From the NCBI GenBank assembly GCA_013399115.1, contig VXAA01004026.1:628211-692210 (forward strand): 64,000 nucleotides of DNA, written 5' to 3'. The notes under the pieces are model-generated. The model had not been told where the DNA came from. It worked only from the letters and a program-made list of their open reading frames with translations, and did no database searches. Below, in pieces: positions 11,300 through 25,271 of the stretch (position 1 is the first letter of the stretch; each line of letters begins with the position of its first letter). Both the position numbers and the translations under genes were made by a program. The DNA is from Anseranas semipalmata. Its lineage: Eukaryota > Chordata > Aves > Anseriformes > Anseranatidae.

Positions 11300-14200
11300 A
11301 GTAACCATGAAAAAAGTACACCATCATTTGAATAACTACCTGCATTCCCGACTACCCTCCAAGTTCACGGGAACATAAGAAGTTACACTGGATTTCACGA
11401 TTTTCATACAGTATCCTGCCTCTAGAGCATAGAGGACTGCATGGTGGAGATGAAAGGTGCAAGAAATCTTGCACTGGGCCCATGCCCTAAACATGAACTT
11501 GTCAGACAGCTCTCAAATCCAAAAGTAAGCTTATCTCCCTGCCAGTACGTTCTAGCATCTTCCATCATTAACTTTCTATATTGTTATTGATATAAATATC
11601 AAATCTCTCTCTCACTGCTGTGAATCCTCAACAAGTTCTGTCAAGCTCATTACCATAATCTCATGAGACCTGGTTTGAAAAAGATTACTCCTTTAAAATC
11701 GGTACTTGATTTGCTTCTGATTTTACTGAGTATCTCCTTGCTCTCACGTGCGAAAAGAACAGGAGTTCTGACCTACCCTCACCTTTCCCATATCTGAGCA
11801 GAATTACCACCTACAGACACCTGGAACCTTGGGACAGCTGGGGAAGGAAACTCACGGCTGGGGCTGAGGGAAGAACTGCATCAACCTTTGCACCATTTAC
11901 AGCTACGCACAGCCACTTGTAACACAGTAAATTACATATTTTCTAGATTTACAAACAAACAGTTGAAGGATACTTGTTTCTGCTTTTGTCAGTACATTAG
12001 CAGAAAAACAGGAAATGAATCAGACTGAAATAATAAACCTTGAGCAGAAACACCATGAAATTTTTTGGTCTTACATAAGATGCATTTTTTTTTTTTTAAG
12101 TGACAGAAGCTCAGACAAATTGATCTGTATCACGTCACAATTCTAATAGATAACACCATAGCTATAGATTGTTCAGTAAAGGAAAACAAATTAGGGTCTT
12201 TTCCTTTACTACGGCATATGACAGGTATCTTCCACAGCTTCTGGTGTTTCACATTTTCAGGTGCATATTGCATAAAAGGAATTCAAGCGATCCACATATA
12301 AGTGCACTGACCGACAGAACATTAGCTAAGATAAGAAAAGATGGTGGGCTGCCAAATAAACACCAGTGCCAAAGTACAGCGAACCCTCATCTTCTTTCCA
12401 GCTTAGCCACACAGTAGGCTAATTTTTGGCTTTATTCGGAACAACTCTTGGCCTCTGTTTTACAGATACGTTGTTGATACCAATTCAAATTTACATTCCA
12501 CTAAAACTTCCTCCATTTACTATATATGCAGTCAGCTTTCTCTTGGATAAAATCTCACCACTGCATAACAGATTAAAACATTAAGAACCAGCTATTTAAG
12601 GAGTTACTGCTCTAACAGCCTTCATATTCTTTTCATATTATATATTTAAATGAATTATCGCAATAAAAAGATGTTCAAGTTGTTCCTCCCCGCATCACAT
12701 GGAGTAAATTTGATTAATCTGATCATAAGGCAGTATCAAGAATCAAATTTCTTTACATATCAGAAACCAGACTAATAATGTCATGCTTTGAAATATCCAT
12801 TGAATTCATATTTACAGTTTATAATATTCTAAATTAAGAATAAATGTTATTAAAAACACGAAGAAACCTACAAGGAACAGAAGATAACTCCTCCGATAGC
12901 GCTGTGTTCACAGCAACAGCCAGCAAACACTGTCAATGACTGAAGAACCCTACAGGTAGGTATGACAGATGCTTAAATGGCAACGGCACCAAATACTGTC
13001 ATTGCCTATCACTGTGCTCTAAATCCTAAAGGAACCTTAATCTACAACTACAGCCAGAATACTACTTTTTTTCTTTTACGTAGAGATTAACAAGTTTGTT
13101 TTATTTTAGTTGAAGACAATTTTACTTACTGCTACAAATGCTGTAAAGACAGCGTCATCGAGAGAATGAAGTCGATTTTGATCCTCCTAAGGTAAACTAT
13201 TCTACTTAAATTATAAAGCTGTATCTATACAGGATAAAACAGAATTAAGACAACAAGGGTTGCAAAAGCAGAAAAAGGAAGATACAATTTTGCCTGTAGA
13301 ACTTTTTATTACTGGTAATGCACTGGAAGGAAACAAACTGCTGAACTCTCAGACATCAGCTGTGTTCTCGGGGGCTTAAATTAAAAAGGAAGAAAACTGC
13401 ATAACTGACGAGATAGATATTACTCCTACAACAGCCTTCTGCAGTTAGTTCTAAGAGGAAAGCAAGGCTTTTCACTTTTACATAGGCAAAATGAGGAATT
13501 TTTACTCTTGCCCCTAACCCTGATTTCAATTTATCCAAGATTTCTTCTGACAAAATTTTTTCTTCCTCCCCCTAAGCCTAAAAGGAAGTCAGCAGTTCCC
13601 AAGCATCTCCTGGGTCCTCCGTCTTACAGGTGCAAGCCCCATTCCTCTGGTTGCTTTTTTTCCATGCTGCAATGATTGTCCCCCAATACCTCCATCTCAT
13701 ACTTTATTTTTCTGAGATAATGCCTGTATCTAATACATCTACTTATTTATGTTTCCAAACCACCAACCTGAATAGAAGAGTTTTGAAAACCACTAACCAG
13801 AATAGTCAGGAATGAATAACAGTTCCTTTGATGAACTTTAAATAATAAATTACAATGACGACAGCAACAAAAATTAACTTCAAGTTCCAAAATCACTTTT
13901 CCGTGCAAGTGCAAAATCCTACCAGCCTTGAGGATCATTTCTTCCTATTTCCCCATCTCTTAAAAAGAAGAACAAAAGTCATGGAAATAAAAAAGCAGAG
14001 ACATGTCTTTCCACAAAAAAAAAAATAAAACGCCTGTCAAAAGCCAGGGTATTTCAACTCAGGACGTCACAGGACGTTGTGACAGCTGTCCAATTGCATA
14101 CACAGAGGAAGAACAGAGCCAGGCTAGAACCCCAGCTAGATACCATAGTCATCACTTGATTTTTCAACTTTGGACTAAAGTACTTTTCCCCTCAATAATC

Positions 14201-17200
14201 GTAACTAGTCTTCAAGGAAAAAATGAAGAAAACTGTCCTGATCAGGTATGGCTTTTGTCTTAATAATAAGTTTTACAGCAAACTGACATCATATATTTTT
14301 TTCCTCTTTTTTGAAGCATTATTAAGCTTGTGGTAACATCCCCTCAGAGCACAGTGGGTGTCTTTCAGCTGAAACTGATACCTGTGTCAGCAATTTAATC
14401 CCAGGCTGCAAAGTTTTCGCTGGCCACCTGCAGGGGTCAGAGATGAACAGGTCTTCCAAGCCCAATGCAGAACTTCTATCCGGCACGGGGGAGGGGTTTT
14501 AAAGGTGGAGGGGGGAATTTGCCTTCTTGTCAAGCACTAGAGATTGGCTACACAAAGCAGCTGGGATACAGCAGGAGCATCCTGGTACTCTTCATGTTAC
14601 TAAGATTTGTGTGACCAGCACGCAGTGCCCAGGTAAGCACAGACACCACTTACCACACTCGGGCTCAGGGGTGAATGCCATTTGCTTTCCTTTACGGCAT
14701 GGGGTGAAGCAACTCCCTGCTACTTCCATATTCCTCTCCGATTACATATAACATCTGAAATAGCCCCAACTTTAAAAAAAAAAAAAAAACCAAAGTAATC
14801 GAGTTAAAGAAACATAAATAATATTGTAATAGGAACCCAATTATTCAAAAGAATTATTTTTAGCCTAAAACTTATTTTTTCCTCATTATTTTAAATGCCT
14901 CAGAAATATATTAATTAGCTATAAACTACAGTTTGCTATCATAACTGGCAAGTAGTAAAGATTTTAAACTGATGTTTTGGATGTCAGATACTCCAATAAT
15001 TTAAAGTTGGGTCATTTTTTAAAAAGAAATATTCATACACAGTTTTCTGTGAGGAAAGCAAGCTCCCTCAAATCTAGAACAAGTCTGTTACCAAAATTAA
15101 CCCAAATATATAACCTTGCAGTTATAATTTTATGCCATATAAAGATATACTGGTATTTCAGATTTCTAACAAAAATTCTTTTCTTTAAAAAAAATCCTCC
15201 CCAAAATAGCAAATACAGGATGGAAAGCAATAGGCTTTATTATGATGCAAGCATACTAACCTATTTGTAAACAAGCTCATGAAGAAAAGCTTCCTTAAGA
15301 AAAAGGAATTGAAGTGACTTTATTCTAATGAAATTAAGTACATTCTTATCTAGCTGTGACAGGGATTTCTTTTTGCCAATAACTTAACACTCTTGAAGTT
15401 GTAACATTTAATAATATGCCCTGATTAAAGCAAGAGGAAATCAGATAACATACTGAGCTAGAGAGAGCATTTTGTATATAAAACATAGGCCTTGCATTCG
15501 CATGTAATTCATACCAGGTCTGGCTTGCCAAGAATAAAATATTTTGCTAATCATGAACTTGGAAAACGTTTCTCTGAACCTAATAAGAAACTGCTGTGAA
15601 GTACAGCTGAACTAGGAGAAATGTTAGAAATGTGTTATTTCCAACACAAAAAGAGCAGCCTCTAATAAAAAGTTCTGACAACAGACCAAAGCAAAAAAAC
15701 TAAAATAAAACCACACATCAAGTTTTTAAAAATATTAAATATACACTTATTAACACTGCAAAAGTACACATACGCTGCATCGTAAGATGGTACGTAGGCG
15801 GAAAGCAATCCTTACAGGTCAGATATGCAAAAGAAATGAACTGCCAATAGCACCTAAAAAGAGATTCAGGAGCATTGAGTATTTTAGTGATAAGAACAAT
15901 GAAAACAAACGGGTATCCAACACTTCCAAACATTTGATCTGTGTGTATACGTAAGCTTATTTGAAAATCTGATATCTGCACCCTAATTAAGCAGCCTCCA
16001 CCAGTAATATCTATTATGTTTTAATTATATTCCTTAAGTAACATCCTGGATAAGAAGAGCATGAGAGCAGATGCTATCTAGTCTATTTTTGGTAAGGAGT
16101 CACTGAAGAAGAAAAGACACCGTCCTACAGCATTACTGCAGAAAAATTTAGCTGTATAGCCTCTTCTCAACAAGGGAATCCATCTTCAGAGAGAACTTTT
16201 CTTTTTACATTACCATAATAAAGATACGCAACAGATGAGAATGAATCCAATAAATCTTTTCCAGCACTCATTGAGACATCCTATACTCATAATTCTTCTC
16301 CTATAAAATACCCAAGATGAAAATCCCTGTAGATTTATAGACACAGGTAGAAAAAAAAAATATAACAAGGTAAGCTATGTTTGTTTTTTACTCATTTGAG
16401 AAAGGAAAGTGAAGCTATTTCACTTTTGAAGGAAGTTCTTTGAAGTCAGGAGCTTCACTGTTTATTTGAAACCATTTATTTCCTCCTAGAGTTCCAAAGA
16501 AAATAGTTACGCAAATACATTAGAGGAAGCAGGTGTATAATTTCATTTAAAAGCTATTTAAGTTTGTTACAAAGGAACCGTATTTCAGCACAGGAGATCT
16601 TTCAAACATTTCCTTAAGTTACTTGCTAGAACATATACTTCAATACTTGTCTTCCTACTTTAGAAAAGGAAAGCAATCAGAGTATTCCCCAGAACTAGCA
16701 AGCACTGCTCTATGACCCCAAGTAAAAAATAAAATGGCTATAGTGCCAGGAAAACATCAGTGCCGCTTGACATTGTAGATACATGAAGAAAATTCTGAAC
16801 ATCACTACAATTAAATGGTAAAATACAGTTAAAAAAATAAAAAGTTTTATGCAAGGCTGCAGAAATTCAACAGAATTCCGTAGGATACTACTCCATTTGT
16901 TTTCATCGTTCCCTCAGTTTTGGTTCAGATTTGTTTTCTTACAAATCAGTTATTTCAGTTACAGTAATATCTGGAATTATTTAAGGCTAATTAAGCTATA
17001 CACAACTTTAAGAAAGGTATTTCTGCAGCAGAAAAAAATACTTCTACAAAATGTGCAGGGTTAGGCAGCTTGCAGATTTTTGATATTTTAATAGAATTTC
17101 CTCCACCAATGCACTAAGCAGCTCAGCGTGCACAGACACATGGCTGACAAGTTCTACAGGACTACAGGCATCACGTTTCTTCCTTGCATTTTAAAATGTT

Positions 17201-18600
17201 GCATACTAAGGGGAATACATCTCTTCCAAGGTCCATAGCAAGAGGCTCTGGCATAGAGGGGCTCCTACAAATGAAGCTACCGAAGTAGCTTAAAAACTGT
17301 AAATTAGCACAGGTAGCTGCCCACTCCGCCTCTGCTGTGGGTTAACCTACCCCACAGCAGATATTCAGAACAGGGACACCCTGCCCTCTTCAGAGCAAAA
17401 TTCCACGTTCTGTTTAAACTGCCTAGAAGACCGCTTTAAACTACATTTCCAGACCTCACTTGAAGCAAGGGTAAGCATTTCATTATATTGATGTCTGCAG
17501 GTTAGTAAATTCCAAGAGGAGGACAGTAATAAATAGGAGGTGGCAACAGGTTTAACATTTTAAACCACTGAGGCTATTTGCTAAATTAACAGTGTCCTTA
17601 CGATAGCACCTCAGCTTCCAAACTAGCACGCTACGCTATTTTGTGGGACTAACTCCCCCAAATCAACAGCTTCTCAGACCTTCCTCGGCAGGCCAGACAT
17701 GAGCAGCACATGAAAAAGGAGAGTACAGCAGTCCTACATACACAGCAGCAGGCTTAAAGCGAGGATGGATATAGCACCTCATGGTTAAACAGCAGATGTT
17801 ATGGGGGAGGAGAATGTAAGCAGACAGTCAGATTAAGTCCAATTGGAAAAATATAACCACGCTATTGAAAACAGAAACCAAAGTAATAAGAAGTTAAATG
17901 CATTGTGACTCACCTCATTTTTACAGTTTAGTATGTCACTTATCTCAAAAAACAATGATTTCTTGTTAAAAGAAAGGCCAGTAAGTCTATTAGTACAATT
18001 GCCTGACACTTCCCATTATAACAGCCTATTTCCAAATCTGCTTAGAGTCTTCCCAAGCAAACTGGGCTGAAAAGTTATACACTAAGATCTTCAGTGCAGT
18101 TATTTCAACCAAGCTGCTTAAGCCAATTCAAAAAATCCAACACTTTAAATGACGAAATTCATCTTAGAATAGAAAATAAATCCAAAACTTGAAATATTTC
18201 CTCTGGAAAGGTTTAGCACCAGCATGCTTTGAGACTGGGATTTGAATTCTGACCTGTGGCAATGTCAATATTACCACTCTTACAAGTTTTTGGGAATGGG
18301 AGAGGAATACATAATTTCCAGCAAACAGCATGTATTTTAGCTGCTAAAAATCTCTCCTGAACTTGATCCAGCCTGGAACTGACCAGGATCTTCCTTTCAT
18401 TTCCAAGTGCACAATATGCTAGGCCAAAGTACCCCAAAATAAAGCTAAGAGGCTACCTTATCCTTTCCAAGATCCCACTACAAAGTAACGGCATTGCAGA
18501 AGACCCTCTAACCAAACGTGGAGGGGACGGGATTAAACTCATGTGGAGATGGGTAGAACAAAAGTAGATGAAAGCAAGAATGGATATAGTCCAAACTCGC
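11300..18600. other. AT-rich intron-like DNA, no gene recognised
   Basis: Long AT-rich stretches with A and T homopolymers, one MIR fragment (14.1 kb) and otherwise no repeat family I recognise. A 38-base minus segment (15,816-15,853) has splice-like borders (TCTTTTTAG and CCT|GTAAGG), judged too weak to call. Confidence 0.55.
14085..14140 (+). repeat. MIR-like SINE fragment
   Basis: CACAGAGGAAGAACAGAGCC and AGGCTAGAACCCCAGCT fit the conserved MIR stretch (CACACAGCTAG…GGCAGAGCCAGGATTAGAACCCAG). It is very short and old. Confidence 0.5.
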
Positions 18601-18639
18601 CCAGTCAGTCCCGAGGAACCTGCTTCAAGATTAGCCCTG

Positions 18640-18696
18640 CTTTGAGCAGGGCTGGACTAGGTGCGCTTCAAAGCTCCCTTTCAACCCGAAACATGC
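18640..18696 (+). mobile_element. old CR1 LINE 3' end remnant
   Basis: TTTGAGCAGGGCTGGACTAG followed by a degraded TCAAAGCTCCCTTTCAACCC corresponds to the conserved CR1 3' segment (…GGACTAGATGACCTCC…TTCCAACC). The octamer tail is gone. It is the only CR1 I recognise in the left 28 kb. Confidence 0.7.
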
Positions 18697-19859
18697 TGCA
18701 ATTGCAATGGTGGAAGTGGTGGCTGCCAGAAAGGTGACTGGATTCTGCACCTGAACAGGACTCCGGTGACAGAACGGAGATGTCATCAGAGCGTGCTGGA
18801 GAAAAATACAAGAAAACTGGGAATCACAGAGTGAGGAGTTGTTCAGGGAAGTAACCTGGGAATGCATAGCACAAGTAATTGAGACAACACATCTCATGAA
18901 AAAAACAGTGAGGCAGGGGAAGTGCCTGATCACAAACACCAGAGGAAAGGAAGCTAACAAGCATGGAGCCCAGATAACGCAGAGACCCTGCAGAGAGTTG
19001 TAGAACCGAGAGAGCTGACAGAGGGAGCGCTGCCAAACGGCAGGAAAGAAAGGCGTCAGATTAGGTATCGAAAGGGTATGAATTGAGACTGACAAGAATC
19101 TTCTTAACAAAGATCATAACTGACTAAATAAGAATAGAATTTGGATAAAACACTTAAGCAGGCAGAAAGTAAAAGGTACACTGCTGGTGACAAGAAAAGA
19201 AAGAACAGCAGCAAGAGGCTTGTGCTGTCAAAGCATGCCTTCCTCTAGTGCTTGTCCTCCACGGGCTGAAGATATCCATAAAACCCTCTGCATAAGCACA
19301 TGGATCATACCGTCTAGGGCTGATCCCTACAAAGCATGACAGAGTATTATTAGATACCACAAGCTCAAATAGCAGAGGTCTGCTTAGTGAGTAGGTTCCA
19401 AACCTGCTGGTATGATTGCAATTATTATTTTTAACAACTAGGAAACAGCATACAAACTGCATTAGAAATAATTTCACAGATTAATTCTGCTTACTCAATG
19501 GAGTTTGGAAATGAGTGCTGACGTACACTATGATGGTTTAATTGCATGGCTTTTGCTCCTTTCTCCCCTGTAGAATCCTTGCCAGATTCACACTTATCAG
19601 GTCAGTACTCAATATTTTTTTTTTTTGTTCTTACTGATCATGCCCCTCATCTTAAAAAAAGGAAAAAAAAAGAGTACTGAATATAATGCTACACTGCAAG
19701 AAGGAATTGATTTCCTGATAGGCCATTGCAGACCACCAATATCTTAGATTAATACCACTGAAATAGGAAAATACCATATTCATCCCACTGCATGGTTATT
19801 ATCCCTATTAACAGATATGATATTAAAGCACACGATTAAGGATGGAACTATTTACCAAC

Positions 19860-19940
19860 CTTGGGTGCCTGATCTGAGATACCCAAGAACTTCATTTCTT
19901 TCAGACTGTGTTATACAGCAAATTATATGTCCAAAGATAC
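19860..19940 (-). other. candidate exon, 81 bp, on minus
   Basis: The acceptor CCCTTGATACTGCAG follows a T-rich tract, and the donor is CCCAAG|GTTGGT. Only one frame is open across it, and it includes CCITQSERNEVLGYLRSGTQ. The length is a multiple of three, so skipping it would not shift the frame. No family was recognised. Confidence 0.18.
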
Positions 19941-21017
19941 CTGCAGTATCAAGGGGATACACATGCAAAAACAAACAAAAAAAACACAAACAAGAAATAC
20001 CGCTAATGTTGACCCATGAAAAGTGTTCCTCAGCTTCCAAAACACATATCAACTGTAAAGTAGGAAAAGGATGGGATATAGCCATTATTTAGATGCTTTA
20101 ACCAGGGAAGAAGAAAATAATTTCAGTCTTCTGGTTTATTTGCATTACATCTCCCAGCTTACTCAAGGGAAACAACTGCCCTAGAGACAAGGTTTACTGA
20201 TGCCCAACCTAGACTGACTATCCAGTAGACAGGGCAAAAAGTGTTCTGAGGAACACTTACTTCTCTGGGGGAAGAAGAAGAAACCAAAAAACCACAGCTG
20301 TATAATTAAGGATTACAATTTAATAAGGGTAGGCACAAAAGATGATCAAGCTATGGCTGCTTCTTCAACCTTAATTCTGGTATTTCTTAACTTTAGAGAA
20401 TTTGGCCTGAAACTTTAAAATGACAAACTGCATGCAATGGGCAGAATCAATTTCACTTAGTTGACATGTGCAATCCTTTGCCATTACTAAAAGAAGGCAA
20501 AGAGAAGTCATCTACTTGCTGCAGAAGCCATACCCACCCGTTTCTAGTATTTCCAGTGCACTCATAATCACGGTTTCTGAGCAACAAAGTCCATCTACTG
20601 CATCCTTGAGGCATCATCCTCATCTTCACCACAGAAAGACAAACTGAGTTTTTGCATTCTACACACTACTAAAAGCTGAGCCATTCTCCACCTACAAAAT
20701 ACCCTGTTTTGCAGAATGCCCACCAGAGAAGTTAAAGTTACTGTACGAATACACATTTGGACAATACTTACTCAAAGCCATACTCCAGTTAACGAGTTTC
20801 AGAACTTGACAGTCACATGTTAATGAATGTAAATCTGATAATCCCTCCTGTTTTGGTGGAAAACAAGTCACTGAAACAAGGTTTTATCTTAATCACCAAA
20901 TATTCCAAAACCACTCATATTCAGGTTACTACCTTGTCTGCAGTAATACTGTAGAACCAAAGCACACACTTCTGCGAGTTCAACTTTAAAGGTGAGTAGT
21001 TCTAACTTCAAAAGAAC

Positions 21018-21077
21018 TTTTTTTTTTTTTTTTTTTTTTAAAAAAGTGCTGGAACCTCCATCCCTTTTTTTTTTTTT
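21018..21077. repeat. two poly-T tracts
   Basis: A T-run of about 22 bases and another of 13 bases are separated by 25 bases of unique sequence. Such runs are length-variable and prone to sequencing error. Confidence 0.9.
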
Positions 21078-23473
21078 AAAAGAAACAATAAAAGCATCAA
21101 TCTACTTTCCATAAATTGTTGCGTTTTTGTTCACTATATTGCCAACTGGAAGCTCCCTCCTTTCCAAGTACTGATTTGTCACCCTTGTGAATGATTTTTA
21201 GTACAATAAAACTGTTCTTCTGCCTACTCTTGCTGAGGTGCTTTTTCCTGAACTTCAGGAGGAACACCAACCATATCAAAATACATGTTCTTAATTATTT
21301 ACTTTTAACCACCAGAGGTGAACAAAAACACATTTACATAAGGTTAAAGATCCGTCCCACAAATGCAGCATATTGTGGCTTCCCATTAATTGTGCATGTC
21401 AGTTTCTGTATGATGGCTTTAAAAAGCATACAGTGCAAATATTCCCAAAGTTTGTGGGGAATAATTTCTAAGTCACAGTTTCAACCTAAATTATTTATTA
21501 CCCTTAAAACAGAAACGTAATATTGTATGACCTTTGAGATAACAAAAAGGATATGGATTAATTACATAGCCCTAAAAAAAATAGATCACACCTTAGAAAC
21601 AAAACGGGGAAAAAAGCTGCAATGAAAAGCAAACTATGTCGCTGCTGTCACTGCTCGTACTTTACTCAAACAACACTTCTTAGTCTGGATCTAGCCACAA
21701 GATTACACTGATTAGGGCAGAGTGTAGGAGGTGGGAAGAAACCGTTTTCACTGCTTACTCTGTTTTAGAGAAAGAGCTCCAACACTGCTGGGCAGGACTA
21801 AGCAGGATGCTTTTATTTCTTAATCCGTGCCCCCAGTATACAACACCTCCTCGCAAAGCTTCAATTCAATGGCAAAAGATAAGTTTATCTGGCCCGTCAT
21901 ATACGTTATCTACTAACTAAATTAACACTGGAGATGGGGGAGCTTGTTCTTCCTTTTCCAGACATGCAGGCAGCATGTAATCCCAATAATCTGAATTCTT
22001 GCAAGGCAGGATCCTTCTCTTTGTTTATCCTTGTTCTCTTTTCTTTAGTTAGTTAATCTATTACCTAATTTATCGTGGAATCATCTTTAATTGTTAATAA
22101 TGGAAAGACTCTGGCTCCTCTGCTGAGCTTACACGGCTCTCTTCTATTCTTACCCTAGCTGAATTTCTGCCTGGTGTCAGGTCACAAAGGCAAAGCCTAC
22201 TTTTCTGCAACCACCTACCACAAAGTCTGAACAAAAGTGTACTGCCACTTAAAGGGGAAAAAAAAAACATATCAAACAGGAGCAGGAAGGGGAAGAAAGA
22301 AAAGGGAAAATAATTTTTCAGGTAGGAACTTAAGGAGGAAAATACTTTGGGTTACTACATACAAAAACCCCTCAGTCCAAATGGAGGTGGTTTAAAACCA
22401 TGATGTTGTGAAATTAAGAGAATACAGCACGCACAATAGCTTTGCAGGTTTCCTCTCTATGCTGTCCCACAGATAAACCTGCACTGACTGCAGAATCATA
22501 CACAGCAGGAAAGCAACAGTCTGGCTTCACGGGCTATAAGCACTGAAGATCCTTTGCTTAAAAAGGACCTAGAAGTTTGATACCTCCATCTCTGACCCTG
22601 AGTAAAAGGGCTCCTGGTCTCCCACGATGTATTTTTAGCAGTGTCATATAAAAGGAAAGCCTGACACCTTTTTTTGAAGATGCAGAGTCAAACAAAAACT
22701 AAGTATTACATACAGCTTCACAGGTAAAACAAAACTGAGAAGGAAACCGCTCTTCTCATGAAACCGTAGCAAGGTCTTCAATTCAGCAAAAAGACTAAGT
22801 TTAAAGACTTTATTCTGTTTTGTTTTTTGACTTAAAATAGAAGAATATAAAGTCAGAACACCTCCATCAGGATGTACAATAGAAATCTTTGTGATAAAAA
22901 TTATTTTTCTAGTAACACATTCTAAGAGGAAGTCTTTAACCTTGACTACACTTCATTTGGCAGACGTTTCTTTGCATTAATCACCTTATTAGACTGCCCG
23001 CTATGGAAACATGAAAGGTAGGCCCAAATTAAGACACTTCCCAACTGCTGACCAGAAGGAAAAGTTTCTCAGTAGGCTTCACTCCAAGTTCCTCGCTAGT
23101 TGGGTGGTCTCACAGTTGGATGAGAATAAGTAATGGCTGTAGTTCTTCCACTATTAAATGTCTGAGGGACAGCTGTAAGCTCCCTACATAAAGGATTTTG
23201 ATACGAAGGAGAGAACCCAAACAGTATGTTGCATCAACCACCCTCTGTCAGCATCCTCACTTAACACACTGTCCCCTTACAGATGTTCAGTTCATACTTC
23301 AATAAAACATTTACTGTCAAGGTACAATTAAATCTTAAGACAAGGAAAAGCTGCAGCACTGTGTCTGGGCTGAGCATATGGCCCCAGTTTTCAGGTCATA
23401 AGAAGCCCAAAGCAATGGCAGAAAAGCAGTCATCAACTATCTAATTTAGACAAGAGTAAAAGCATTTTACTTC

Positions 23474-23677
23474 CTAAAAAAGGTATAAATGTTTCTTCCT
23501 GAGACTGAGCTCTGAATGACGATACCGCAGAAGATCTGCCAACACATCCCTCCCCTCGACCAGTTTCACCGAAATATACAGTAAGTTCTGTGCGCTATGT
23601 ACTTCCAGCAAAGGAAACGGCTGGATGACGCATTTAGGCACATCACCACCAAGTCTTTTCCTCTGGAATGCAACCAT
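23474..23677 (-). other. open frame with unusual CpG content, on minus, unassigned
   Basis: A frame of 67 codons includes KLVEGRDVLADLLRYRHSEL. Seven CpG sites lie within about 150 bases in AT-rich, CpG-poor surroundings, which is more than expected of old intron. GCATTCCAG at about 23,650 could be an acceptor; no good donor is seen. It could be a conserved exon or a piece of an unrecognised mobile element. Confidence 0.15.
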
Positions 23678-23735
23678 TAGGGTGCAAAGAAAGGCTCTTA
23701 CCTGTCTAAGAGCAGACAGCTAACAAAGCTATTTT

Positions 23736-23817
23736 GTACACACACACGTGTATACATATATATGTGTATGTATACACACACATATTTACATATATACACA
23801 CACACATATATAAATAT
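23736..23817. repeat. (CA)n/(TA)n compound microsatellite
   Basis: Alternating ACACAC, GTGTAT and ATATAT tracts form an imperfect purine-pyrimidine repeat of about 80 bases, partly palindromic. Confidence 0.95.
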
Positions 23818-24448
23818 CTGCATCTTATCTGCTGATGTCATCACTGCAAAATCCCCCCAGCTCAGCTAAACTCTTCCATCTCAGCTCAGCCTCCGCTGCT
23901 GTGGTGCAGGACCACATCGCGCTCCCTACGAACCATTTCTTGAAAACACAGGAGGTAAATCTGTCTCACCAGAAGTCTCTCTGAACAGTATAACTGGAAC
24001 TCTTACAGATTAAGCATGTTCAGATAAAAATAGAACTTGATGTTGCTTGCACAGTTTGATTTTATGTGGAAAAAAATTATTGCTAACTGACAAACTTAAA
24101 ACTGATACTTTTCTTGATTGAGAATATGCAGCATCAATGAATCTCGATGAGAACAAAGCAACATGATTCTTATGGCAGACAGTTTCTCCAGAGCTATTCC
24201 TCTTGCTGAAGCAGCTCTTTATTGAATCAATGTAAAAATTGAAGGGGACAGCCAGGGGCTCCAATTTAGAGTAAGAGCTCCAATCTGCCTTATGGGAGCA
24301 GCTAAAGGACCTATGGAAAAATGTTTGTTTAACAGTAATTTATCTCAACTATAAATGGAAACAAAACTGACATAGTCCCACAACGACAGTTTGTGCTGAA
24401 CAATAACAGGATACTTGCATTAGAGTGGTGCTCCACTTAGGAAGCGAA

Positions 24449-24482
24449 AAAAAAAAAACAAAAAACAACAAAACAAAACAAA
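24449..24482. repeat. A-rich (CAAAA)n-like simple repeat
   Basis: A 12-base A-run leads into repeated CAAAA/CAACAAAA units. Confidence 0.85.
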
Positions 24483-25224
24483 AGTGACTATACCAAACTG
24501 AATTGGTACAAACATTTATTTCAGCAAGATGCCCTTCAAATGTCTTGCTGAAGACATCATTAGAGGATATGCTGGCCCGTAAAGAACGGAAGTTTTAATG
24601 CCTGAGGAAACACCTGTGTATATGTAATTTTTATTTAAGCCCATTTCATTAGATCTCTTTGCTTGGTTGCTTTAGGTTAAAGCAACTCTTAGATCAGCTT
24701 TCCAGTCTGGTGCAATATATCTAGAAGTGAAGTGAACCTGCTGGAAACTCGTCCTTCAGAAAAAATATTCTTCTACAGCTATGCTCGTCTTGTAAAAGGC
24801 ACTTACAGTTGCAGTGTTTAGATTACCTGTTCAGCAAGATACTAAGAGTCATCCAGCAGGTGACTGACTGTTAAGAGCGGAAAAGCCTACTGAATTTTTT
24901 CCATTGCAAAAGACTAATGGAAGCACTCCTACTTTCTCTTACTCTGTGGATAAACCTCAAGGTAGGGTTAAATCTTCTCTTAGAAGAACTTCCATGGAAG
25001 TCAAGCAGAACAGAGTCAAGTCCTTCCTCACTTGTCTTAATGAGGAAAGAGAGCGATACCACAAACAACATCTTACGGCTCAGCTGTGGGGCTTTTTTTT
25101 CCTTCACTGAACTCTGCCTTTCAAGAACTCAAACTAGTGTAAGCCATGCACACAACAGAAAACTTGCCATCGAGGCCTGTAATATGCTAGGTCCCACCTA
25201 ACATTTACAGCTCTCTTTAGATAC

Positions 25225-25271
25225 CATTGCCGTGTTTCGGATCCTTGAGTCAGTACATTGAGCAGGCTGCA
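25225..25271 (-). other. candidate exon, 47 bp, on minus
   Basis: A long uninterrupted pyrimidine tract (CTCTTTTTCTCTTTTCTCTTAG) gives a very strong acceptor. The donor AATG|GTATCT is moderate. The open frame reads CSLLNVLTQGSETRQW and stays open about 30 codons further if the donor is not used. The peptide is not recognised. Confidence 0.2.

Larger units (their letters stand above)
20100..25200. other. AT-rich intron-like DNA, no gene recognised
   Basis: Homopolymer and microsatellite tracts apart, this is unique AT-rich sequence. The only oddity is the CpG-bearing frame at 23.5 kb. Confidence 0.55.

Noticed and set aside
13030..13553. Minus frame with MSEEILDKLKSGLGARVKIP as a possible exon
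   Set aside because: No acceptor or donor frames it properly, and it lies in AT-rich intron-like DNA.
15816..15853. 38-base segment with splice-like borders on minus
   Set aside because: The acceptor tract is short and the donor has T at the last exon base; too likely by chance in AT-rich DNA.
18631..19110. 159-codon minus-strand frame
   Set aside because: Its C-terminal part is antisense to an old CR1 tail and the rest has no domain, so it is a chance frame.
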